DNA of 64,000 nt from Synechococcus sp. PROS-7-1 (GCF_014279795.1 NZ_CP047945.1:950572-1014571), one strand, 5' to 3'. Positions 16,361 through 24,963 are shown, counted from the stretch's first letter. The notes: generated by a model not told the origin, from the letters alone. Program-made: numbers and translations.

Positions 16361-16528
16361 TCAGGCGCAGCTGTGGATCAGTTTGATTGAGCCGTTGTCC
16401 ACCTGACGGAGGAGATCCGTGCGTAGGCGTCGATCCTGATCATCCAGTTCCTGGAGCATCAGGACCGTGCGGTAGCTGTCGACGGTGATGCGGCTGTGCA
16501 ACTTGGCCTTCAAGTACAGCTCAACCAT
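16361..16528 (-). CDS. 55-residue hypothetical protein
   Basis: Helical, charged protein (VELYLKAKLHSRITVD, then DDQDRRLRTDLLRQVDNG) starting at ATG 16528. It is compact and evenly composed, as real small proteins are, and is followed after one base by the start of the secreted acidic protein, suggesting an operon. Family not recognised. Confidence 0.6.
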   Translation of the reverse strand: MVELYLKAKLHSRITVDSYRTVLMLQELDDQDRRLRTDLLRQVDNGSIKLIHSCA

Positions 16529-16596
16529 GGTTGAAACTTTGCGGCGTCAACGCTAGTCATGGCCGAGTCGGCAATGTGACGGACCGAGCAGGCTCT

Positions 16597-16797
16597 TCAG
16601 CCCTGTCCCCCGCGTAGAAACGGGGATGGTCCTTGGCGCATGATCCAGCTGGTGGCTGCTTTCTGGGTCTGCCAGGCCTGCATGAGTTGCTTGGCAAGTT
16701 GCCGGAGTTGATCGGGATCCTGGGTGGTGTCGAGGGCGCGGTTGAACTGTTCGATCTGAAACTGTTGTTCCGTGCTGAGCTGAATACTGCCGTTCAT
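16597..16797 (-). CDS. Small NblA-like helical protein
   Basis: 66 residues. The first ~55 follow the NblA pattern: short N-terminus, LSTEQQFQIEQFNRAL helix, then QLRQLAKQLMQAWQTQKA. NblA is the phycobilisome degradation adaptor, a two-helix protein of about this size with an L-T/S-x-E-Q-x-F opening. The resemblance is in length, opening motif and helix spacing only. A generic helical small protein is possible. Confidence 0.55.
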   Translation of the reverse strand: MNGSIQLSTEQQFQIEQFNRALDTTQDPDQLRQLAKQLMQAWQTQKAATSWIMRQGPSPFLRGGQG

Positions 16798-16915
16798 CGA
16801 GATCTCCAGTAACGGATGAAGGCAAGGTACGGGCTTAAATCAAACGATTTGTTGCAGATCACACGCTTGTGCCTGCGTGTCAGCACATGCGCACTCCCGA
16901 TCTGCTAGGCGGCGC

Positions 16916-17575
16916 TTAAAGCAGGCCGCGGTGTTGCACGAAGCGCTGGATCATCGCCCAGGAGCCCAGGGTCACCTTGAGGGCCACCAGCAGATTCAGT
17001 AGCGGAATCCAGCCTCCGCTCAGCAGACTTCCGAACTCACCGGCCCCTGGCGACAGCCCTTCGAGGGCCAGGAAGGACAAAACCACGAATCCCATCACTG
17101 CCGCTTTTTCCCAAAGATCCGCATTCCAGCGTTCGTGGAGCCGGCGACTGCGTTCACTTCCGCCGCTGATCAGCACCAGGCCAATGGCGGTGCCGCCGGC
17201 AACTCCTGCCGCGAATCCCCCGCCCGGGCTCAGGTGGCCTCGCAGTGCCAGCTCCACCGCCACCAGAGCTGCCAGCGTTGCCACTTGTTCGCACACCACC
17301 CGCGAGGGAATGTCGCTCAGGCTTCGGATCCGTGTCCGCAGGGGTTCGTCACGCAGCAGCATGCGCACACCGATGGAGGCCAAGGTGAACACCACCACTT
17401 CGCCGACGGTGTCGAACAAGCGGATGTGCAGAATCACCCCCGACACGAGATTGGGTACCTCTCCTTCAGCGGCCAGCCCGCTGATCAGTCCACCCATGCC
17501 ACCCACCTGAGGCAACGGTCCTGTGAGCGGTGCTGCGAAAAGCGCGATCGCAGCGAGCACATAGAGCCAGATCAT
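16916..17575 (-). CDS. mrpB: Mrp antiporter subunit B-like
   Basis: About 219 residues from ATG 17575 (MIWLYVLAAIALFAAP). It is a multi-span membrane protein with the MnhB core (LALRGHLSPGGGFAAGVAGG), the loop most conserved in that family. The N-terminal part (HIRLFDTVGEVVVFTLASIG) resembles the MbhE-like end of MrpA, so it may combine both. Last gene of the operon; the start overlaps the upstream stop by 4 bases. Part of the Mrp Na+/H+ antiporter. Confidence 0.85.
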   Translation of the reverse strand: MIWLYVLAAIALFAAPLTGPLPQVGGMGGLISGLAAEGEVPNLVSGVILHIRLFDTVGEVVVFTLASIGVRMLLRDEPLRTRIRSLSDIPSRVVCEQVATLAALVAVELALRGHLSPGGGFAAGVAGGTAIGLVLISGGSERSRRLHERWNADLWEKAAVMGFVVLSFLALEGLSPGAGEFGSLLSGGWIPLLNLLVALKVTLGSWAMIQRFVQHRGLL

Positions 17576-18129
17576 GGTGTTGGCTCCTCTGCTGGGATCA
17601 GCACCCCGCCGTTCTTGCGCCAATGCTCGTAGCCCGGGCTGCTCTGGAGACGTTGCTTCAGGGATGGCTGAACGATTGTGAGGCGACCTTGATCCTCCAG
17701 CCATCCATGGGGTGCTGAACCCTGCCGCACCAGCCGGAGCCGCAGATGCAGGGGCTGGATCCAGTGGCTCAGAACCTCGGCTTCAGCGTCGATCGATCCC
17801 TCAATGGCTCCCTCCGTGGCACCCCCCATTGCGCTGCTGCGTCGATCCTCAAGGCGCAGGGTCATCGACGAGCGCAGGGCGATCACATAAAGGGTGGTGG
17901 ACAGCAGGGTTCCCACCATTGCTTCGGTGAGGGCCACATCTGGAGCACCCAGGAGCACATAGAGCAGTGTGGCCACTGAACCGAAGACGCCGCGCAGCAT
18001 CAGGGCCTGGTAGGGGTTGTCCTGGCAGACCATCAGCACCGATACCAGCGGAAGCAACGCGGTGATCGGCAGCAGCAGCCCGAGGGAGCCTTGAAGACTC
18101 AACAGTGAGAGATCGAAATCAGGAAGCAT
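17572..18129 (-). CDS. MbhD/DUF4040-like subunit of the Mrp complex
   Basis: 185 residues from ATG 18129. The first ~110 residues hold three to four membrane helices with GAPDVALTEAMVG, the signature of DUF4040/MbhD, which in standard Mrp systems is the C-terminal part of MrpA. A soluble tail of ~75 residues follows, unusual for MbhD. Overlaps mrpG upstream by 11 bases and mrpB downstream by 4. Confidence 0.8.
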   Translation of the reverse strand: MLPDFDLSLLSLQGSLGLLLPITALLPLVSVLMVCQDNPYQALMLRGVFGSVATLLYVLLGAPDVALTEAMVGTLLSTTLYVIALRSSMTLRLEDRRSSAMGGATEGAIEGSIDAEAEVLSHWIQPLHLRLRLVRQGSAPHGWLEDQGRLTIVQPSLKQRLQSSPGYEHWRKNGGVLIPAEEPTP

Positions 18130-18442
18130 CACCCAGCTCCCGCGCCTTGGCATTGAGTAGTCGGCTCTGGTGAACCCCCCGGGCGACCACGTAACCGAAG
18201 ATCGTGTTCCAGAGCATCAAACCCAGCATGGCCAGGCCATAGAGCGGCCACCAGTCGGGACGTCGAATCAGAAGCCCCACCAGCATCAGCAGCGATCCCA
18301 GAGAGTCGGAAACCGTGAGCTTGTGCAGCCGGTCGAGCAGGGGACGCACCTCCAGCAGAGGCCAGCTGCCCCAGAACCAGAGGAACAGTCCCGCCATCAG
18401 AAACAGAAGGCTCACGGCCTCCTTCAGAAGCACAACACTCAT
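18119..18442 (-). CDS. mrpG: Mrp antiporter subunit G
   Basis: 107 residues with three membrane helices. The MnhG/PhaG signature lies in the middle (LLDRLHKLTVSDSLGSLLML), followed by a last helix. It is a small membrane subunit of the Mrp Na+/H+ antiporter. The start overlaps the mrpF stop by 4 bases. Confidence 0.88.
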   Translation of the reverse strand: MSVVLLKEAVSLLFLMAGLFLWFWGSWPLLEVRPLLDRLHKLTVSDSLGSLLMLVGLLIRRPDWWPLYGLAMLGLMLWNTIFGYVVARGVHQSRLLNAKARELGDAS

Positions 18443-18687
18443 GGCTCTCTCTCCTCCAGCAGCCTGGCCAGCAACAGCATTCCGGCGTCACCGGCGCTGA
18501 GCATCAGTGCCCCCACCAGGGCAATCATCCGATCTCCGCGCATCACGGCCACCACCAGGGCCAGCATCGCCACTTTGGTGCCAATGCTTCCAAACGCCGC
18601 CAGGCGATCCCACACACTGCCGTTGCGGCAGAGAAGAGCGATCGGAATCAACAGGGCGATCACCATGCCCCAGAGCAACAAGGTCAT
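18439..18687 (-). CDS. mrpF: Mrp antiporter subunit F
   Basis: 82 residues with three membrane helices. It has the MnhF pattern of a helix, R-N-G-S-V-W-D-R-L-A-A-F and two further helices. Overlaps mrpE by 4 bases and mrpG by 4. Short for the family but complete. Confidence 0.85.
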   Translation of the reverse strand: MTLLLWGMVIALLIPIALLCRNGSVWDRLAAFGSIGTKVAMLALVVAVMRGDRMIALVGALMLSAGDAGMLLLARLLEEREP

Positions 18688-19139
18688 TGCGGTGTCCTCT
18701 CGCCATCCGGCGCCTGCCCCCGGCGTGGTGCAGGGCGCAAGCGATGGATCCTGTAGCGATGGTGCGATCCCTCCACCGCATCCTCAACGCGCACGAGGTC
18801 GAGCACCAAGGTGAAGGGTGTGAGCGTGATCGCCAGCAGTTCCAGAAACACGACAAGCGGTGTGGCGGTGCCGCTGGCACGGTGCTCTGTTTCGTCACAG
18901 CGTTCGCATCCACCGGCAAGGATCAACGCCATCGCTTCGCCATAGGCCTGGGGAATGGCGACCAGGCTCTGCCCGACCGCCTTGAGCAGCGGCGCGATCC
19001 GTTCGCCGTGGTGGTGCGCTCTTGGTAAAAGGATCGCCACCAGCAAACCGAACAGGAGGTTGGTTCTGCCTGTTTCGCCTGTGAGCAACACCCACAGCAG
19101 CAAACGGAATCCCAGGCTCAGAATCACGGTCATCCCCAC
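18684..19139 (-). CDS. mrpE: Mrp antiporter subunit E
   Basis: 151 residues. MnhE layout: N-terminal hydrophobic pair with WVLLTGETGRTNLLFGLLVA, then the conserved LLAITLTPFTLVLDL strand-helix. The C-terminal tail is rich in His and Arg. Starts within the last 10 bases of mrpD. Confidence 0.85.
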   Translation of the reverse strand: MGMTVILSLGFRLLLWVLLTGETGRTNLLFGLLVAILLPRAHHHGERIAPLLKAVGQSLVAIPQAYGEAMALILAGGCERCDETEHRASGTATPLVVFLELLAITLTPFTLVLDLVRVEDAVEGSHHRYRIHRLRPAPRRGQAPDGERTPQ

Positions 19140-20644
19140 CCCTCCATGACATGCAGGCTGAGCAGCATTCCCGCTCCAACCACAGCCAGGCTGCCGATCA
19201 GATCCTGGAGTGATTCCAGATCAGGCCAGCGGCGTTCCAGCGCAGGTCGCCACCGCTGCAGACCCCGATCCAGCAGCAGACCGAGAGCGAACACCAGTCC
19301 GGTCACGGCCAGCTTCTGACCGTCGTGGGTGGGGGCAACGGCGAGGCCGATCAGAGCCGATGTACCGATCAACACCACCACAAGCAGACTGATGCTGCCC
19401 CCTGCAGGTGCCTGCACTGTGCCTTCACTGCTGGCGCTTCCGCCGGGGGCACACCACGGAGCACCCCAGAGCCTGGCGTAGATCGCCACACTGCCGATCG
19501 AAACCAGAAGCACGGCGGCGGCCCAGAACGGCGGCAACGCAGTCTCCAGCTCCGATTTGGCGGTGGAGCCAATCAACCAGGGGAAGCCTGCGATGGAGAG
19601 AGATCCGAGCCAGAGGGGAACCTGCAACCTGGCCGTGAGGGGACGCTGACGCCAGGTGTTGAGGTCGGTGGAGTCCACGCCTCCACTCATCAGAAACAGC
19701 AGGGCTTTCCCGAGGCCGTGCGCGAAGGCCATCAGTCCTCCGGCCACCGGTGAGAGGGCCACAAGCCCCATCTGGGACAGCGTGCTCCAGGCCAGAAGTC
19801 GACGCAGGTCGGTTTCGGTGAGCGCCCGTAAGAGGCCGAGCACGGCGCTGGCGATGCCGATCCAGCGAATGAGTGGTGCCAGCCCTGGGTCGATCTGCAT
19901 CAGTCGCAGCAGAGGCAGAACTCCGGCAGTGACCACCACCCCTGAGTGCAGTGCGGCGACCTCCGGCCTGGCTGCCGCATGACTGCGAGGAAGCCAGAGC
20001 CCGGGCAGGAACAATCCCCCCTTGCTGAAGAGTCCCAGAAGAATCAGCACCTGGGCACTGCCCAGTTCTAGGTCTGCCATGGCCTCCATGCTGAAGCTGC
20101 CTGTGCGCACATACACCAACCCGGTACCGATCAGGTACAGGGTCATGGCCGTGCTTGCGACCAGCAGATACCGGAGCGCGATCCAGTTCGAACGCGGCGC
20201 CTCCCGACGCAGTTGCAGCAGGAAGGCCGCGATGCCCACCACTTCCAGAGCGACATAAAGACTGATCAGGTCTGTCACCACGAAGCAGGTGTTCAGTCCG
20301 CCGAGCATGACGGCAGGCACCAGGGGGCCAGCGGCTCCCACAAGGTTGCGGCTGGCCAAACGGGTGGCGCCCAGCACCACGCCATTGAGCAGCAGAAACC
20401 AGGCAGCCGTGGCATCGATGCTCAAGCTGATGCCGTTGCTGCCGATCAGGTTGAGGCTGATGCTTTCGCCCAGCAACAGAGACGGCAACGCCATCAGCAC
20501 CGTGGCCAGACAGCAGAGCAGCAGAGGCAATTCTCCCAGCGCCGGCACCAAAGCACCGAAAAAGGCCAGCAGATAAGGCGCCAGCAGCCAGCCCACCACC
20601 ACAGCCGGCGTGAGCAGGGACACCAGGATCGTTTCAGGGGTCAT
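19130..20644 (-). CDS. mrpD: Mrp antiporter subunit D (proton-pumping type)
   Basis: 504 residues from ATG 20644, which overlaps the mrpC stop by one base. About 14 membrane helices of the NuoN/MrpD proton-antiporter family. Features include SLYVALEVVGIAAFLLQLRR, LLGLFSKGGLFLPGLWLPRSHA and LRRLLAWSTLSQMGLVAL, which hold the conserved Glu, Lys and His of the proton path. This is the only antiporter-like subunit here; the usual large MrpA N-terminal domain is missing. Confidence 0.92.
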   Translation of the reverse strand: MTPETILVSLLTPAVVVGWLLAPYLLAFFGALVPALGELPLLLCCLATVLMALPSLLLGESISLNLIGSNGISLSIDATAAWFLLLNGVVLGATRLASRNLVGAAGPLVPAVMLGGLNTCFVVTDLISLYVALEVVGIAAFLLQLRREAPRSNWIALRYLLVASTAMTLYLIGTGLVYVRTGSFSMEAMADLELGSAQVLILLGLFSKGGLFLPGLWLPRSHAAARPEVAALHSGVVVTAGVLPLLRLMQIDPGLAPLIRWIGIASAVLGLLRALTETDLRRLLAWSTLSQMGLVALSPVAGGLMAFAHGLGKALLFLMSGGVDSTDLNTWRQRPLTARLQVPLWLGSLSIAGFPWLIGSTAKSELETALPPFWAAAVLLVSIGSVAIYARLWGAPWCAPGGSASSEGTVQAPAGGSISLLVVVLIGTSALIGLAVAPTHDGQKLAVTGLVFALGLLLDRGLQRWRPALERRWPDLESLQDLIGSLAVVGAGMLLSLHVMEGWG

Positions 20645-21006
20645 CAACACGGGTCGTCCCTGTCGAACGTGCGCACATCCAGGAGGGGATCACGCATGGA
20701 GAGGCGGCTGATCACCACCAGCAGCAGGGCTTGGGTGGAGAGTCCGATCACGATCGCCGTGAGGATCACAGCCTGGGGAATCGGATCTGCGACAGCGGCC
20801 AAGGCCTGATCGGTCTCGCCGTTGGAGAGAATCGGGCTGCGCAGACCGGTGCGGGCCGCCACCAGCACAAAGAGCGCCACCACCGATCCGCCCATGACAT
20901 CCATGGCCAGCACCTTCAGGTAGAGGTTGCGGCGGAGCAGCAGCCCGAGAAATCCACTCAGCAGGCTGAGCAGAATCAGCAGTTCCAGGAGTCGGATGGT
21001 GGCCAT
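20644..21006 (-). CDS. mrpC: Mrp antiporter subunit C (NuoK-like)
   Basis: 120 residues with three membrane helices. NuoK/MnhC features: an NLYLKVLAMDVMGGSVVALF helix and DPIPQAVILTAIVIGLSTQA, the family's most conserved stretch. The start codon directly abuts the stop of the TerB/Coq4-like gene, so all eight genes from 22032 to 16916 look like one operon. Confidence 0.9.
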   Translation of the reverse strand: MATIRLLELLILLSLLSGFLGLLLRRNLYLKVLAMDVMGGSVVALFVLVAARTGLRSPILSNGETDQALAAVADPIPQAVILTAIVIGLSTQALLLVVISRLSMRDPLLDVRTFDRDDPC

Positions 21007-22032
21007 TCAATGGCTGACCGACGGGGACTCTGGGTATTCGGCGCTTCGACCTCTTGCAGGAATTGCAAATCGATCCCTCACCACCTCGAGCGGGTCGCTG
21101 AAGTGATCCCAGGGATCAATGTCGCGAATCAGGTCGGTGTTCACATGACTTCCATGCTCGAGGCCTGCGAAGACCCTGTCGGGATCCAGTTGTCTCCACT
21201 CCCCCGGGATGAACGGAGAGACGCCGATGCCCAGTTCAAACTCGGCCATCACAAACATGATCACATCGAAGGGATCCAGGCGCTCGAAACCGGCCTGGAA
21301 GCCAATCACCCCACCTTCCTCGGCGGCCGTTGTGCCATAGCCTCCGAGCACGTGGCAGCAGTCATGGCGAAACACCGGTGGTGGTGGTCCTCCCAAGGCT
21401 CCGGGAAAGGCGAAGTCATTGCGCTCGATGAAGTCGGCATAGGCCTTGCCGAAGCTGCCAGATGGATAACTGCGCAAGCTTTGGAAGCGCTCGATCATGG
21501 CGCGGTCCTCATGACCGCTGATCACCTTGAGGGTTGACGCAAACGCCGGAAGCCCACCATCACGCACCGTGGCTTCAATGGCCTGCCGCAAAAAACCACG
21601 TCGGGCGATGTCGAAGCGAACAATCGTCTGGCGATCCAGCATCACGTTCCTGTAGGTGCTCACCGGTCGGGCATCGACCCCGAACGCCTCGGCAGCAGCA
21701 TCCAGCAGGGAGAGGGTCTGGGGGTCAGGGTTGCCGTCGAACATGGCGACGAGCGTCATCCCCCGCAGAATCCGTTCTTTCCATTCGGGATCGGGATCAC
21801 AGGCACTAACGGCCTGCGCCATGGCCGCGGGCGTGAGGCTCGGGCGTTGTTGCAAATCACAGTCCACCTGCAGAAGGTGGTCGCGAATGGCGGAGATCCC
21901 GGCAAGGGCGCGTTCCGATGGTTCGCCCCGCAAGCGGGCCACGGTCATCAAGCAGGACAATCCGCTCTCCGCCAGACAACGCCGAAGCTCGGAGCTGAGG
22001 GGCCTTCCGGGATGAATGACCATGGCGATCAC
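21007..22032 (-). CDS. TerB-like/Coq4-like fusion protein
   Basis: 341 residues; ATG 22023 is an alternative start. Residues ~40-120 look like a TerB-type helical domain. Residues ~170-290 resemble Coq4: GSFGKAYADFIERNDF, then His223-Asp-Cys-Cys-His227 and Glu239, an exact HDxxHx11E metal motif. Coq4 acts in ubiquinone synthesis, a quinone cyanobacteria do not make, so the role here must differ; a lipid or quinone handling role is inference. No membrane helix. First gene of the Mrp operon. Confidence 0.65.
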   Translation of the reverse strand: MIAMVIHPGRPLSSELRRCLAESGLSCLMTVARLRGEPSERALAGISAIRDHLLQVDCDLQQRPSLTPAAMAQAVSACDPDPEWKERILRGMTLVAMFDGNPDPQTLSLLDAAAEAFGVDARPVSTYRNVMLDRQTIVRFDIARRGFLRQAIEATVRDGGLPAFASTLKVISGHEDRAMIERFQSLRSYPSGSFGKAYADFIERNDFAFPGALGGPPPPVFRHDCCHVLGGYGTTAAEEGGVIGFQAGFERLDPFDVIMFVMAEFELGIGVSPFIPGEWRQLDPDRVFAGLEHGSHVNTDLIRDIDPWDHFSDPLEVVRDRFAIPARGRSAEYPESPSVSH

Positions 22033-22115
22033 CGGCGCTTATCAGCCAGTGATAGCCATGGGGTGGGAAACAGCGTCAGATCGCGATGAACCTGTCCCGT
22101 CTGTCATGACCTGAT

Positions 22116-22970
22116 TCAACTGTGTTTGCTTTCAGCGACGGCCAGGGCAGCAGCAGGATCGCCGCTGAGATCGGCCTTGAGGAATGCTGGCGTTTCAGGG
22201 AGAGCCAGATGCAGGGCCTCTTCCCGATGCAGATCCACCTCGATCTGATCGCATTGCAGGTCAAGGACGTGGCCGGCGTGTTGCCGGTCATCGGTCAGTA
22301 GATGCAGATGGAATCCAGGCACGTTGATCGTGCGGGCATAGCTGGGGGTCCAAAACCCAACCAGGGTGCCGTTCACCCCTTCCTGCTGGAATTCGGCCTG
22401 ATGGGAGGTGGCGCTGACAAGGTCTGTGCCTGCTTCAGCGCGACAGGCCACCCGGTAACGGATGGAGTTGAAGTGCCCACGCAGACGCAAACCGACGAAC
22501 AGGTTGTCGTTGTCGCGCAGTGCATCGAGGCGCTGAGTCAGGTCCTCCCATCCCTTGATGTTGCTCAACTGCTCTGTCTTGTCTGCGTGGAAGCGGGTGG
22601 TCACCCAGAACGGGGCTTCAGCATCGGCAGGTGCTTCGCGCACACTGCCGTCGCTGCGGGCTTGCCAGCAGACTCCATCAAGCATGATGCCCTCGCCATC
22701 GAGGCTGTCGTAGGTCCCGAGGCCGAAGTCGCCATGTTTCAGGATTTCGGCAACGGTGACGCAGCCCTGGTAGACGCCCTGGACGAGAGCGCCCGAGGTG
22801 GAGACCTGATAAAGGGTGTGATGTTCCAGGTCGAGGGATTCGCTCAGCAGGCTTCGCACGAGGTGGGATGGAGATTCGCCACGTTGCCTACTCTCTTCGC
22901 ATAGGGCCTGCCAGAGGCCTGCACCAAGGCGCAGGCTCAGGGTGTGCCCGAGGTCGGGATGGGTTGTCAT
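22116..22970 (-). CDS. budA: Alpha-acetolactate decarboxylase with N-terminal extension
   Basis: 284 residues. The first ~45 (LSLRLGAGLWQALCEESRQR, then SPSHLVRSLLSE) look like a ribbon-helix-helix, absent from ordinary BudA. The rest is acetolactate decarboxylase: LYQVSTSGALVQGVYQG, GTYDSLDGEGIMLDG and GFHLHLLTDDRQHAGHVLD, which carries the His-x-His ... His zinc ligands. It converts acetolactate to acetoin. Starts 22 bases after the acetolactate synthase stop on the same strand. Confidence 0.93.
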   Translation of the reverse strand: MTTHPDLGHTLSLRLGAGLWQALCEESRQRGESPSHLVRSLLSESLDLEHHTLYQVSTSGALVQGVYQGCVTVAEILKHGDFGLGTYDSLDGEGIMLDGVCWQARSDGSVREAPADAEAPFWVTTRFHADKTEQLSNIKGWEDLTQRLDALRDNDNLFVGLRLRGHFNSIRYRVACRAEAGTDLVSATSHQAEFQQEGVNGTLVGFWTPSYARTINVPGFHLHLLTDDRQHAGHVLDLQCDQIEVDLHREEALHLALPETPAFLKADLSGDPAAALAVAESKHS

Positions 22971-22992
22971 GGTGTGGGATAGGCGGTCGTGT

Positions 22993-24636
22993 TCAGTGAA
23001 TGAAGTCCTGGTAGACGTCTTGCATCAAACGCTGGTTTTTTGAGTAGTCGACCGGGATGTCGATCAGCACGGGCACGTCCTGTTGCAGCCCCTCACGGAT
23101 CAGGGGAAGCAGTTGGTCGGGGTCATCGATTCGGTGGCCGCGGCAGCCGAAGCACTCAGCGAATTTCACAACGTCGTAGTCGCCGAGCTTCACGCCGGAA
23201 ACTCGCCCGTAATGGGCTTCTTCCTGGAATTCCACCATGTTGTAGGAGTGGCTGTTCCAGATCAGATGCACGAATCGGCTGCCGATCCTTTTGGCCGTTT
23301 CCAGTTCGGTGGCTGTGAACAGGAAACCGCCATCCCCTGATACGGAGAGGATTGGAGCATCGGGATAGAGCAACCGCGCCGCCATCGCCCAGGGCAGGGC
23401 TACCCCGAGGGTCTGCTGGCCGTTGCTCACCAGCACCTGACGGGCATGCTGGGCAGGTACATAGCGATTCATCCAGATGTAATGGGAGCCAACATCCAGG
23501 GCCAGAATCGTTTCAGGAGTAATCACCTGTTGGATGTCGTGCACCACCCTCAGGGGAGGGACCGGGCATCCGCCCATCTGGGCCCCCTCGGCCACGGTGC
23601 TGTGCAGTTCCGCCATGCGCTCAGCGGCTGATCGGCGGAAGTCCTCCTCCACCGTCAGCTTCAACATCCCCTGTAAAGCCTCGAGGCTGGCGCCAATGTC
23701 ACCGATCAGCTCCACTGCGGGGATGAAGGCCTGGTCCTGATCTGGTGCCACCACATCAGCGGCAATCAAGGGGCGGGGGTTGCCGGTGTTCCAGAGGCTC
23801 GGATCAAATTCCACGGCATCAAAGCCGATCGTGATCACGGCATCTGCTTCGTCGAGTAATTTGTCGGCCGGTTGGTTGCGAAACAGACCCACCCGACCGG
23901 CGAAGTGCTCGGGGACAACCCAGCGGCCAGGCCCCTGAAACGTGGAGCAATACGGAATCGCGGCGGCCTGCAAAAAGCGCTGGAGGGGCTCGGCTAGCTG
24001 GGGTGAAGACGCTTGCATGCCCAGCAAAGCGATCGGCTTGCGGCTGGTGTTGAGGACCTCTGCAGCCCGCTGCAATGCCGCCACTGGGGCGGGTCCAATC
24101 GAGTGGGACTGCCCCCAGGCGCCAGGTGGCAGTGCATCCAATGTCGCCAGCCCTACATCCTTGGGCAGACCGAGATACACCGCTCCGGGGCGCCCACTTT
24201 CCGCAGCACGCACCGCATTGCCGAACACCTCCGGCAGGTCATGCACGGTGAGCGCGGATTGAGAAAACTTCGTCACTGGACGCATGACATCCACACCGTC
24301 CAGTGCCTGGTGGGTGTGTTTGAAGCGGTCATCGAGGGGCACTTCACCGCCGATGGCCAGCACTGGATCACCCTCCGATGTGGCGGTGGCCAGACCCGTC
24401 ACCAAGTTGGTGACACCGGGGCCAGAGGTCACCAGGCACACACCGATTGTTCCAGTGAGCCGACCGAAGGCCTGGGCCATGAACGCGGCATTCTGTTCAT
24501 GACGGCAGAGCACCAGCTCGATCGGTGAATCGAGCAGGGCGATGAACATGCTGTCGACCTTGGCTCCTGGGATGCCGAAGACATGGGTAACACCGTGGTT
24601 CTCGAGCAATTTGACGAGGGCCTGGGCTCCATTCAT
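22993..24636 (-). CDS. alsS: Acetolactate synthase (catabolic, AlsS-like)
   Basis: 547 residues, a thiamine-diphosphate enzyme. CRHEQNAAFMA carries the catalytic Glu, SGPGVTNLVTG follows, and the cofactor motif runs from GDGGFLFTATELETA to the IWNSHSYNM end. The closing MVEFQEEAHYGR is typical of AlsS-type enzymes without FAD. It condenses two pyruvates to acetolactate plus CO2. Next to budA it forms an acetoin operon; a role in branched amino acid synthesis is less likely because no regulatory subunit is present. Confidence 0.92.
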   Translation of the reverse strand: MNGAQALVKLLENHGVTHVFGIPGAKVDSMFIALLDSPIELVLCRHEQNAAFMAQAFGRLTGTIGVCLVTSGPGVTNLVTGLATATSEGDPVLAIGGEVPLDDRFKHTHQALDGVDVMRPVTKFSQSALTVHDLPEVFGNAVRAAESGRPGAVYLGLPKDVGLATLDALPPGAWGQSHSIGPAPVAALQRAAEVLNTSRKPIALLGMQASSPQLAEPLQRFLQAAAIPYCSTFQGPGRWVVPEHFAGRVGLFRNQPADKLLDEADAVITIGFDAVEFDPSLWNTGNPRPLIAADVVAPDQDQAFIPAVELIGDIGASLEALQGMLKLTVEEDFRRSAAERMAELHSTVAEGAQMGGCPVPPLRVVHDIQQVITPETILALDVGSHYIWMNRYVPAQHARQVLVSNGQQTLGVALPWAMAARLLYPDAPILSVSGDGGFLFTATELETAKRIGSRFVHLIWNSHSYNMVEFQEEAHYGRVSGVKLGDYDVVKFAECFGCRGHRIDDPDQLLPLIREGLQQDVPVLIDIPVDYSKNQRLMQDVYQDFIH

Positions 24637-24657
24637 TGATGGCTGAAATGGCTGATC

Positions 24658-24673
24658 CTCTTGTTAGCAAGAG
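24658..24673. other. Small perfect hairpin in the alsS leader
   Basis: CTCTTG-TTAG-CAAGAG, a 6-base stem 22 bases before the alsS start. It may be an operator or a leader structure; nothing in the sequence shows which. Confidence 0.35.
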
Positions 24674-24728
24674 ATTTCTGATGGCTAGTGATCTACGAGA
24701 CTGCTGAATGTGCGGGGAGACATGGCCA

Positions 24729-24760
24729 ATAAAAAGAGGGGTGACACTGGTCACCCTCTT
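24729..24760 (-). terminator. Factor-independent terminator (minus strand)
   Basis: Stem of 11 bases (AAGAGGGTGAC paired with its complement, one bulged base) followed on the minus strand by CTTTTTATT. It lies 27 bases after the stop of the small gene 24787-24963 and would isolate it from alsS. Confidence 0.8.
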
Positions 24761-24786
24761 GGTGGATTCCCTTTGGGGAAACAGCG

Positions 24787-24963
24787 TCAGATGCTGTAGC
24801 GATACCCGAGATAACGCAGCTCAGTGGTTTTGCGTTCAGCCTTTTCGGGCTGATTGGCATCCAGTGATTCAGCGTCACGCTGATCCTTCGCCATCACCTG
24901 CTGGGCCTTTTTGAGGGCCTCAGCTTTGATCTGACGAGATTTGGTCAATTGAAGGGTGTTCAT
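24787..24963 (-). CDS. 58-residue hypothetical protein
   Basis: Starts at ATG 24963. Charged helix (KSRQIKAEALKKAQQVMAKD) and a C-terminal TTELRYLGYRYSI, which recalls the Tyr-rich motif of small DUF4278-type cyanobacterial proteins. Followed by a clear terminator, so it is a single-gene unit. Confidence 0.6.
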   Translation of the reverse strand: MNTLQLTKSRQIKAEALKKAQQVMAKDQRDAESLDANQPEKAERKTTELRYLGYRYSI

